From positions 1 through 49,464 of the IMG/VR virus record IMGVR_UViG_3300045941_000323: a stretch of 49,464 nt of DNA. One strand, written 5' to 3'. The notes beneath the pieces were generated by a model. That model saw only the letters and a list, made by a program, of their open reading frames with translations. It did no database searches and was not told the DNA's origin. A program made the position numbers and the translations under genes. Source of the DNA: a virus. Position 1 is the first letter of the stretch, and each line of letters begins with the position of its first letter. Shown here in pieces: positions 7,156 through 13,368 of this stretch.

Positions 7156-7210
7156 AAGAAAACCGGCCCGCGCGTGAGGAGCCTCGGCTGTGTGAGACCG
7201 CGCGGACCGG
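7156..7210 (-). terminator. integrase transcription terminator
   Basis: On the minus strand, just after the integrase stop, CCGGTCCGCGCG (7210-7199) pairs with CGCGCGGGCCGG (7174-7163) in a 12-bp stem with one wobble, followed by TTTTCTT. A second hairpin (GCCGGCG/CGCCGGC) lies just beyond, at about 7120-7142. The loop is long (24 bases), but the T tract supports rho-independent termination. Confidence 0.55.
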
Positions 7211-7222
7211 CACCGAGATGAA

Positions 7223-8362
7223 TCAGTTGAGCAGCAGCGGCAGCATCGTCCGCAGATAATTCACGACGATATCGCCGACGTAGGAGCGCCGCGTCGTGCG
7301 GCCGCTGGCATGATCGAGGCCTGCCCGGGCCGCTTCCTGCCCTTCGCGGGCGCCGAGCAGGTCGAGCTGCACGCCGTGCGTCCGCCGCCAGGCGTGGGGC
7401 GACTGCCGCGAGGCCTCGGGGATCCCGGCCTTCTGCTGCAGCTCGCTGTGCAGCGTGAGGAAGTGGCGATAGCCGCAGGCCGCCGGCAAGATCGGCTCGT
7501 CGGCCGGCGGCTCGCCGCGGCATTGGCGCACGCAGGCCAGCAGCAGGCAGAGCTGCTGGTGCAGCAGGATCTCCGTGGCCTTGCCGGTCTTGACGATCTC
7601 GCCGGGGACCGCGAGCCAGGTGTCGCGGCCGCGGTGCTCGAGGTGCCGCCAGCGGAGCTCGATCACTGTGCCGGAGCGCAGGCCGGTGAAGTAGAACAGG
7701 GCCAGTCGCGTCTGCCACCACAGTTCGCAGGTGATCCAGGGCGGCAGCTCGGGCCGACTCATCAGCCTGGCCGCGGCCGCGATCTGCCGCGCTTGCTCCA
7801 CCGAAAACGGCGGCTTGGGCTCCCACTCGCTGGTGACGATCGGCACATAGGGCACCTCCTGCAAAATTCGCGCCCGGGCGTGGCTCGGATCGTAGCGCGG
7901 GCCGGCGGCGCGGATCAGCGTCGCCAGCCGCGTGCGATGCGTTTTGATTCGCTCGCTCCCCAGCGGCCAGTAGGAAGGATAATCGGTCAGCGGTCCGATC
8001 TTGTGCGACCGGCCGCGCGGGACGCCTTTGCAGCACCAGCCCCATTCGGGGAGCGTGCCGATGAAATCGATGCAGGCGTCGTCTGCCGTGAGGAGCAGCG
8101 GCGGATCGCCGGTGATCTGCTCCCAGTACCGGAGCAGCGTCTCGTAACCCTCGAACGTCGCAGACGCCGCCTGCCGCGGCTTGAGCACGGCATCGCAGAA
8201 CCAATTCTCGAAGAACTGCCGCAGCGTCCAGAGCAACCGCGGCTCGCGCTGGGACGCTTCCCGCTGCTCTTTGGTGAGGAGCCGCGGTCGATCCTCTTGC
8301 AGATCGGCGGCAAATAAGCGCAGCGCCGGCCGCGAGCCGGGTTCGTGGGACGTCGAGATCAT
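7223..8362 (-). CDS. int: tyrosine recombinase / phage integrase
   Basis: 379 residues. An N-terminal core-binding region (about 30-170) precedes the catalytic domain with the expected active site: R229 in T-G-L-R-S-G-T-V-I-E-L, a Lys around 258-261, H323 and R326 in S-P-H-A-W-R-R-T-H-G, H351 in L-D-H-A-S-G and nucleophile Y361. It would join attP to a host attB and, with an excisionase that I cannot identify, reverse the reaction. ATG at 8362 (M-I-S-T-S-H-E-P) starts where sequence becomes protein-like; upstream in-frame sequence is Cys/Arg-rich shadow. The attP-like tRNA fragment is about 0.8 kb away. Confidence 0.95.
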   Translation of the reverse strand: MISTSHEPGSRPALRLFAADLQEDRPRLLTKEQREASQREPRLLWTLRQFFENWFCDAVLKPRQAASATFEGYETLLRYWEQITGDPPLLLTADDACIDFIGTLPEWGWCCKGVPRGRSHKIGPLTDYPSYWPLGSERIKTHRTRLATLIRAAGPRYDPSHARARILQEVPYVPIVTSEWEPKPPFSVEQARQIAAAARLMSRPELPPWITCELWWQTRLALFYFTGLRSGTVIELRWRHLEHRGRDTWLAVPGEIVKTGKATEILLHQQLCLLLACVRQCRGEPPADEPILPAACGYRHFLTLHSELQQKAGIPEASRQSPHAWRRTHGVQLDLLGAREGQEAARAGLDHASGRTTRRSYVGDIVVNYLRTMLPLLLN

Positions 8363-8801
8363 GGGCGGAGGTCGTTTGGTTGGTGAGCCCGCTCGCAGCG
8401 TACCCACCCTGCCTCGAAACCAAAACTTCCTGAGCGAACCATCGCAGCAAGCGTGCCCGCTGAATGGCCGGAGGCAAGCGATCGAGCAGGGACGGCGCCA
8501 GGTTTTTCTCCAGTGCGCTACCGCTCGTCGCAACTGGCAAAACCTTGAGGGGCCACAGAGCAGAGGCCGGCCGCATCCAGCAGCCCAGTGAAGCAAGGGA
8601 TGTTCGCTGGGCCTCTGTTCCGGCCCCTGCGCTGTGGCTCCTGTCGGATCCCTTGCTGGCTTCCATCGCCGGCCTTCCCTGAGTGACGCCATTCGAAGAT
8701 CAGGCGTCTGGAAGGCCGAGGATGCGTTTGCCGTGGCCGTTTCAGTCGCCCGCTGGAATCAATCCAGCGGGGGGCCAGTGTGACTAATAGCTCACAAGAA
8801 G
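8363..8801. other. non-coding stretch between repressor and integrase
   Basis: About 440 bases without a convincing gene; open frames here lack ribosome-binding sites and have atypical composition. It contains a 9-bp perfect hairpin at 8749-8771 (CCCGCTGGA, loop ATCAA, TCCAGCGGG) without a T tract and an operator-like dyad at 8780-8795. It probably holds the integrase promoter and its controls. Confidence 0.5.
8780..8795. promoter_or_regulatory. candidate repressor operator O1
   Basis: GTGACTAATAGCTCAC, a GTGA-N8-TCAC dyad of 16 bp, lies seven bases past the repressor stop and upstream of the integrase. The same architecture recurs upstream of the repressor at 9068-9083, suggesting two binding sites for the XRE protein. 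Confidence 0.5.
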
Positions 8802-9044
8802 TCAAGCGGCGTGGACTCGAATTTTTCTGAGGAAGTCCACAGATACCCCAAAAGCGTCGGCCATGGCGAAGAGTACCTCCACGCTCGGCAGCATGTGGCC
8901 GTTTTCAATCCGGCTCACATGTTCGCGGGCAATCCCGCACTTATCGGCCAGCTCCTGTTGAGACCAGCCCTTCGCCTCCCGCAATTCGCGGACGTTTTCT
9001 CCCACGATGCGCCGCAGCTCCGTCGTGTCGATCATTTCGTCCAT
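8802..9044 (-). CDS. XRE-family (Cro/CI-type) repressor
   Basis: 80 residues, one HTH_XRE domain: V-R-E-L-R-E-A-K-G-W-S-Q-Q-E-L-A, then C-G-I-A-R-E-H-V-S-R-I-E-N-G and V-L-F-A-M-A-D-A-F-G-V. There is no C-terminal peptidase domain, so SOS cleavage of the LexA/CI kind is not expected. Two starts are possible. ATG 9044 would give a leaderless mRNA if a TATCAT -10 at 9051-9056 is used, as for lambda cI from PRM; ATG 9035 has GGAG nine bases upstream. GTGA-N8-TCAC dyads flank the gene. It probably maintains lysogeny and autoregulates. Confidence 0.88.
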   Translation of the reverse strand: MDEMIDTTELRRIVGENVRELREAKGWSQQELADKCGIAREHVSRIENGHMLPSVEVLFAMADAFGVSVDFLRKIRVHAA

Positions 9045-9067
9045 CTCCGCATGATACCAAGAACCGC

Positions 9068-9083
9068 GTGACTGAAAGGTCAC
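9068..9083. promoter_or_regulatory. candidate repressor operator O2
   Basis: GTGACTGAAAGGTCAC (GTGAC-N6-GTCAC), 24 bases upstream of the repressor start and overlapping the -35 side of its likely promoter (TATCAT at 9051-9056 as -10). Matches O1 in the outer GTGA-N8-TCAC. Confidence 0.5.
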
Positions 9084-9144
9084 AGCCCCATCTGCCCCGC
9101 TTTCCCAAAGGCATAGCTCCGCACAGAGGCTGCTGAGTTCCAAC

Positions 9145-9186
9145 GCGAACGGCCGCACGTAACATGCGTCACGTGCGGCCGTTCGC
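9145..9186. repeat. perfect 16-bp inverted repeat beside attP
   Basis: GCGAACGGCCGCACGT (9145-9160) and its exact complement at 9171-9186, with loop AACATGCGTC. It lies 7 bases beyond the tRNA 3' end at 9193. It could be a host tRNA terminator captured with attP, an integrase arm-binding site or a protein-binding palindrome. No T tract follows on either strand, so simple termination is not favoured. Confidence 0.6.
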
Positions 9187-9192
9187 AACCAG

Positions 9193-9228
9193 TGGAGGCG
9201 AAGGGGCTCGAACCCTCAACCTCAGCAT
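9193..9228 (-). other. attP candidate: 3' end of a tRNA gene
   Basis: Read on the minus strand, this segment has a T-arm (GAGGG, loop TTCGAGC, CCCTT), a 7-base acceptor strand CGCCTCC and discriminator A. No matching 5' half (GGAGGCG) or anticodon arm lies upstream, so this is a tRNA 3' fragment and not a tRNA gene. Tyrosine integrases commonly use such a fragment as attP, restoring the host tRNA on integration. The nearby integrase and repressor support this. Confidence 0.7.
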
Positions 9229-9288
9229 TGCGAACGTGACGGTGTCGGGCGGTAACGGTCGCGGGAAGTTTGCCGGCGAAGGTTTTTC

Positions 9289-9317
9289 TTGACAGCGGCC
9301 GGCGGCGGCCTGATGAT
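9289..9317 (+). promoter_or_regulatory. cargo promoter P1
   Basis: TTGACA (9289-9294), 17-base spacer, GATGAT (9312-9317), preceded by TTTTT and followed by GCGTCGAT. It drives the membrane protein gene starting at 9345. Almost the same string is present as P2 (43271-43243, minus strand), which argues that it is functional. Confidence 0.7.
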
Positions 9318-9344
9318 GGCGACGCGTCGATCGAGGAAGCTCTT

Positions 9345-9935
9345 ATGGTGTCTGGCGGCAGCCCAAATCCGTACGCTCCGACGGCCGGAGAGTCGCCGCC
9401 CAAGTCGCCCAGGCCATCGACCTGGTTGCTAGCGGGGACCGCGGCGGTCGCGGCGTTTCTCGGGCTGGCAGCCGGCTACCTCCTGGCGCGGCCGCAGGTG
9501 CTTCGCTTGCTGGCGGAAAACGAGGCGCTACGGATCGAGGTCGAAAAGGAAAGGCGCCGGGGCATGGAAGCCAGGGACGAGCTGGCCGAAGTCACCCAGC
9601 GGCTCCTGCGTGAGGAGTCGGAACGCCGCCGGTTGCCTGGCGAGGCGGTGACTCTGCTGATCGCGATGTCGAATCACAACGGCGGCGACTTCCTGGTGCA
9701 CGGCGAAGGGCTGGTTTACTTTGAAAAGGAATATGCCGATAAGTCCGACGCCCGGTCGGCGGCCCGATGGCACGCAGCAGTCGGAGAGTTGCAACGCCGC
9801 GGTCTGATCGACTTCATCGCCAGCCGCGACAACGGCACCGGCTACGGCCTCCGGTTCTATCGGCTCACGAAAGATGGTTTCGAAGTTGCGGATTCGCTGG
9901 CCCAGCGGCAGCCAACAGAGAAGGGGAGCCCGTAA
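9345..9935 (+). CDS. membrane-anchored coiled-coil protein (cargo gene)
   Basis: 196 residues. Starts M-V-S-G-G-S-P-N-P-Y-A-P-T, an N-P-Y-A-P-like opening I associate with planctomycete membrane proteins. One transmembrane segment (about 29-52) and a charged coiled coil (about 57-95) follow, then a winged-helix-like end (A-A-V-G-E-L-Q-R-R-G-L-I-D, R-F-Y-R-L-T-K-D-G-F-E-V). ATG 9345 has GAGGAAG five bases upstream. It is plus-strand with its own promoter P1, opposite to its neighbours: the plan of a prophage-expressed moron. Function unknown. Its 3' end overlaps the convergent gene by 79 bases. Confidence 0.78.
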   Translation: MVSGGSPNPYAPTAGESPPKSPRPSTWLLAGTAAVAAFLGLAAGYLLARPQVLRLLAENEALRIEVEKERRRGMEARDELAEVTQRLLREESERRRLPGEAVTLLIAMSNHNGGDFLVHGEGLVYFEKEYADKSDARSAARWHAAVGELQRRGLIDFIASRDNGTGYGLRFYRLTKDGFEVADSLAQRQPTEKGSP

Positions 9936-10213
9936 TTTGGGTGGCGAAGAAACAGCCCGCGTTCGGCCAGCAGCCAGGTCATGCCGCTCTTGCTCAAGGT
10001 GACGGGATAGTACCAGTCATCGTCGGCATATTCCGGCGGCCCGGTGACCACCCCTTCACTGCCGTCGATCCAGACGACCTCGCTGTGGAGCCCGTAGCGT
10101 GGCTCGTGCGGCCAAGGGAGGCGGCTCTCGCTTCTCGTTTCCGTCCATGTGACCGCGAAGCAGACGAGGACGAGAAGCGGAATCTTCCGCAGGCTGCGTG
10201 TTGCGCTGTGCAT
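9857..10213 (-). CDS. exported protein at the end of the late operon
   Basis: 118 residues with a signal-peptide-like N-terminus (R-S-L-R-K-I-P-L-L-V-L-V-C-F-A-V) and a Trp/Tyr-rich body (D-D-W-Y-Y-P-V-T-L-S-K-S-G-M-T-W-L-L). It starts nine bases after the tail-tip gene and is the last gene of the late transcription unit, where lysis or surface functions often sit. The final 26 codons lie antisense to the convergent cargo gene. No family recognised. Confidence 0.6.
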   Translation of the reverse strand: MHSATRSLRKIPLLVLVCFAVTWTETRSESRLPWPHEPRYGLHSEVVWIDGSEGVVTGPPEYADDDWYYPVTLSKSGMTWLLAERGLFLRHPNYGLPFSVGCRWASESATSKPSFVSR

Positions 10214-10222
10214 GAGTTGTCA

Positions 10223-12343
10223 CTACACCGGCGCCGTCATGGCCCGCAGGTCGAGCTCGGCGAACTGGGTGCGAAGGGTGTAGCGGCCCTGCACCAGGTC
10301 GAAGGTGATGCTGGTGATCACGCTGTTGATCTCCTCGAGGTCCGTGCCGTCGGGCCGCTTCAGCTTGGTGACGATCTGGCCGACGTTGTAGGGACAATCG
10401 AGGGTGCGGACGGATAGCGTCAGCGTGCGGCGGGTCTGCTTGTACCACTCGTAGGCGACGCGGGCCAGGTCCTTCAGCTCCTCGCTGTCGTCCAGGATCC
10501 AGCCGCTGCTGGTCGATTTCTTCAGCGTGCCGTCGGCCTTCACCTCGAAGGGCGTGTCGATCTTCAGGTACTCCATCCGCTTGCCGGGGAACTCGAGGAT
10601 CAGATCGCGGACGACGTCGCCGGCGTCCTCGGGCGTGTCGGGCCACTGTGCCTCGGCCCAGTTGTCGGTCTCCAGCGCGACGGTGAGCAGCAGGTCCCCC
10701 CAGTCGAGGTCCTTCTTCCAGTCGACCGTATCCGTGGCGTCGGCCGGCGTGAAATCGGTCTTGGCCAGGATGTGCTGCGGCGCACCGGAGACGTTGACGA
10801 AAAAGCCCAACGCCTCATGCCGCATGTGGACCGATGCCGACCAGGTCCGCCCCTGCGTCTCCGCGGCGGCGGCCAGCGTCGAGCCGCGGCTGAGCCGGTC
10901 GAGCTGGTAGTAGCGCGTCCCCTCCTTGATGAAGGCCAGCGGCGGGATGTACTCGACCCGCGAGCCGCTCGGCGCACCGCTCGAGCTGAGGTCCGGCGAT
11001 GGCGTCGTGTAATCGACGCCGTCCCGCAGCGGCAGGACGCTGAGGAAGCGGGCCATGGGCGGGTAGGCGCGGATCACCTTGCCATTGACGGTTTCTGCTA
11101 CGTCTGGCAGCCAGATGTCTAGCCTCTCCGGCTTGACCTTGAAATAGCGAAACACGCGCAGAAAACGCTCGTTGGCGCGGAACTCCTGATTGGCGTTCAT
11201 CCGGCCGATCGGGTCGGTCGCCGGCGGATAGCTCCCCGAGCTGCTGGCCGCCGTGTTGTACTCGGTCTTCAGCGCGTCGGTCCAATCCTTGTCGAATTCG
11301 CCGTTGCCAGAGTCGTAATCCAGCGGGCCGCAGACGACGACCCGTTCGCCGCGGGCGATCACGCGATCGAAACGGGTGGCGTCGTCGCCCCCGACCGAGC
11401 ACTCCTCGACCAGGTTGTCCTGGCTGGCATCGATCTCGACCGTATCGGCGTTGGCCGTGATCGTCGTGCCGCCGGGAAGGTCGAGGTCCTGGTGGTTGAA
11501 GTTGAAGGGCGTGATCTCGATCCCGGTCTCCACGTCCAGATCGAGCTGCACGACGAGACGCCAGGAGAGCAGCCGGCGGCGGTCCATCAGCATTGATAGC
11601 ACAGTGCGGACGCTGCGGCCGTGCAGGCCGTCGAGCGAGCCCTGGAAGGCGCCCAGGATCCCGCCGTCGTCGGCCCGCGAGAAGGGGATCTGCTCGTTGC
11701 CGTCGACGTCCTTGGGCATGTGGTACCCGACCAGATAGTCGAGGATGTCGCGGCCGGCCCACTCGAACGCGTCGACGTCGGGGTTTTCGATGAAGACCGG
11801 GCCCTCTTCGCCGTCGGGCTCCATGTTCCCCAGCAGGCGCCGGCTCTCGCGGTAGCCGCCGGCCGGGTTGAAGGGGAGGGCCCGCTCGATTTCCCTCTCC
11901 ATCACGGTGCCGGCGATATTGATGTTGCAAAAGCTCGAGTCGAGCGGCACGCGTTCCAGGAAGAACTCCAGGCCCAGCGCCCGGAGCTGCTGCTGGCCGA
12001 CGATCGGCTCGCCGGGGAGCCCCGACTCGCCGCCGTAGCGCCTGGCGTCAGCGACAAACACGCCGTACCACCGCCGCGGCTCGGGATCGCCCGGGAGGAT
12101 GCCGCCGAGCTGCACCTTGACCAGCTGGCCGTCGAGATCCTTCGGCGCGCGAGTCTGAAAGTCCTCGTCGGTGAAGCCCTCGACGCGGCCAAAGTCCCAG
12201 TGGAACTCGGCATGCGAGAACTCGGTGCCGCAGGCCTCGGTGAAGCTGTCGCAGTACAGCTCCTCCTGCTCGCTCCAGTCGTCCGCCCAGCGCTCCTTGG
12301 TGTAGACCTTGGCGGCGCGATACGGGAGGGGCTCGAGGGGCAT
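10223..12343 (-). CDS. tail-tip / baseplate hub-like structural protein
   Basis: 706 residues, the largest protein after the tape measure in the tail cluster and last of its structural genes, the position of tail-tip or host-attachment proteins in siphophages. The sequence is beta-rich (E-I-T-P-F-N-F-N-H-Q-D-L-D-L-P-G-G, E-Y-I-P-P-L-A-F-I-K-E-G-T-R-Y-Y) with a C-terminal region (Y-K-Q-T-R-R-T-L-T-L, N-V-G-Q-I-V-T-K-L, I-T-S-I-T-F-D-L) reminiscent of phage hub domains. Role assigned from order and composition; no catalytic motif seen. Confidence 0.6.
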   Translation of the reverse strand: MPLEPLPYRAAKVYTKERWADDWSEQEELYCDSFTEACGTEFSHAEFHWDFGRVEGFTDEDFQTRAPKDLDGQLVKVQLGGILPGDPEPRRWYGVFVADARRYGGESGLPGEPIVGQQQLRALGLEFFLERVPLDSSFCNINIAGTVMEREIERALPFNPAGGYRESRRLLGNMEPDGEEGPVFIENPDVDAFEWAGRDILDYLVGYHMPKDVDGNEQIPFSRADDGGILGAFQGSLDGLHGRSVRTVLSMLMDRRRLLSWRLVVQLDLDVETGIEITPFNFNHQDLDLPGGTTITANADTVEIDASQDNLVEECSVGGDDATRFDRVIARGERVVVCGPLDYDSGNGEFDKDWTDALKTEYNTAASSSGSYPPATDPIGRMNANQEFRANERFLRVFRYFKVKPERLDIWLPDVAETVNGKVIRAYPPMARFLSVLPLRDGVDYTTPSPDLSSSGAPSGSRVEYIPPLAFIKEGTRYYQLDRLSRGSTLAAAAETQGRTWSASVHMRHEALGFFVNVSGAPQHILAKTDFTPADATDTVDWKKDLDWGDLLLTVALETDNWAEAQWPDTPEDAGDVVRDLILEFPGKRMEYLKIDTPFEVKADGTLKKSTSSGWILDDSEELKDLARVAYEWYKQTRRTLTLSVRTLDCPYNVGQIVTKLKRPDGTDLEEINSVITSITFDLVQGRYTLRTQFAELDLRAMTAPV

Positions 12344-12385
12344 GGGCGGAGGTCAGAGGTCGGAGATCAGAGAGCAGAGGTCAAA
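12344..12385. repeat. heptamer repeat (GGTCAGA family) at gene junction
   Basis: GGTCAGA, GGTCGGA, GATCAGA, GAGCAGA and GGTCAAA run head to tail from 12351, with a looser copy before. It fills the gap between the start of the tail-tip gene and the stop of the next gene. One of several unrelated 7-bp repeats at late-gene junctions. Confidence 0.8.
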
Positions 12386-12396
12386 GCAGGACGTCA

Positions 12397-12915
12397 CTAA
12401 CCAAACACCAGCACGTAATCGAAGCTCTCGGTTCCGGTCCCCGAGACGTCGATCGTTGTGTCGCCGGCGGCGACCGTTTGCACGTTGGTCGATTTGCCGT
12501 TCCAGCCGGCAGCCCAACCGGGGCTGTCATTGGCCGACAGCGGCTTGGTGGCCACGACGCGGCCGGTGGCGTGGGCGTTGAAGTTGTAGCCGTTGGCGGC
12601 GCCGGGCACGACGACGATGTCGCCCGTGTTGCCGGCCCGGTTGCCGAAGAACCAGGCGATCAGCTTCTTGCCCGTGGCGTCGTACGTGCCGCCGCCCGGC
12701 TTGGGGAGCGCGGTCAGGTCGAGCGTCTTGGCGCCGGCGACCAGGGCGATCGTGTCGGTGATGATCTGCACGCCCGGGGGCGTGGTGGCGGCGTTGAAAT
12801 GTTCGTTCTTGTTGAACTTGTCGTGCTGAATGACCGGGTTGGCGACGCCGTCGACGTTGGTGTCGAGCGTCTCGCGGGTGGTCATCGCCAGGATAAAGCG
12901 GCCGTCGATGGTCAT
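12397..12915 (-). CDS. probable virion (tail) protein, 172 aa
   Basis: Ser/Thr/Gly/Asn-rich, beta-type composition (T-P-P-G-V-Q-I-I-T-D-T, Y-N-F-N-A-H-A-T-G-R-V-V, T-I-D-V-S-G-T-G-T-E-S-F-D-Y-V-L-V-F), typical of phage structural proteins. Located between tape-measure-adjacent genes and the tail-tip protein. No family recognised; could be a tail decoration or fibre-attachment protein. Confidence 0.7.
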   Translation of the reverse strand: MTIDGRFILAMTTRETLDTNVDGVANPVIQHDKFNKNEHFNAATTPPGVQIITDTIALVAGAKTLDLTALPKPGGGTYDATGKKLIAWFFGNRAGNTGDIVVVPGAANGYNFNAHATGRVVATKPLSANDSPGWAAGWNGKSTNVQTVAAGDTTIDVSGTGTESFDYVLVFG

Positions 12916-12924
12916 GGGTCACCA

Positions 12925-12945
12925 GGGTTCAGGGTTCAGGGTTCA
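12925..12945. repeat. heptamer repeat GGGTTCA x3 at gene junction
   Basis: Three exact GGGTTCA units between two tail genes; the TGA stop of the upstream gene (12943-12945) is formed by the last unit. The same heptamer recurs four times at 16291-16318. Confidence 0.9.
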
Positions 12946-13365
12946 GGAGGATGAGGGTGTGCGGACCATCACCAGCTCCCAGTTGGCTTCCAAAATGGCG
13001 GTGCTCCCCGGCGTCAGACCGCCGACGATCACGCTGCAGCGGTAGCAGCCGATGAGCTCGACGCGGAGGACCTTGATCTGCAGGCCGAGCGTCGTCCAGT
13101 TGAAGTCGCTCTGCACCAGGTCGAGGAGGCCTTGCCGCACGGCTTCCTGGTAGTCGCTGTCGAAGTAGGCCAGCCCGAAGTCGCGGGTCGGCACGTCGAC
13201 GCGGGACAGGAGCGTGAACGGGCGGCCGCGGCGAAGCGAATCCGTGAACTGCAGGCCTTCGACGCCGAGGCGGCCATGCACGAGCAGCTCCGTCCCGGGC
13301 GTCTGCACGGGTCCGAGCAGGGCCATGAAGTTGAGCGGGCCGATCGAGTTCTGGGGCAGGGACAT
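12943..13365 (-). CDS. tail protein downstream of tape measure, 140 aa
   Basis: A compact alpha/beta protein (G-R-L-G-V-E-G-L-Q-F-T-D-S-L-R-R-G-R-P-F, D-S-D-Y-Q-E-A-V-R-Q-G). It starts three bases after the tape-measure stop, the place of minor tail or distal-tail proteins in lambda-like phages. No family recognised. Confidence 0.7.
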   Translation of the reverse strand: MSLPQNSIGPLNFMALLGPVQTPGTELLVHGRLGVEGLQFTDSLRRGRPFTLLSRVDVPTRDFGLAYFDSDYQEAVRQGLLDLVQSDFNWTTLGLQIKVLRVELIGCYRCSVIVGGLTPGSTAILEANWELVMVRTPSSS

Positions 13366-13368
13366 GGA

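Noticed and set aside
7310-8317. A 335-codon plus-strand frame
   Set aside because: Antisense to the integrase; no ribosome site and shadow composition.
6549-8666. A 705-codon open frame on the minus strand
   Set aside because: It overlaps the integrase in another frame, is Arg/Ala/Pro-rich throughout and has no family signature; a high-GC shadow.
9193-9270. A complete tRNA gene
   Set aside because: Only the T-arm, acceptor 3' strand and discriminator are present; no 5' half or anticodon arm.
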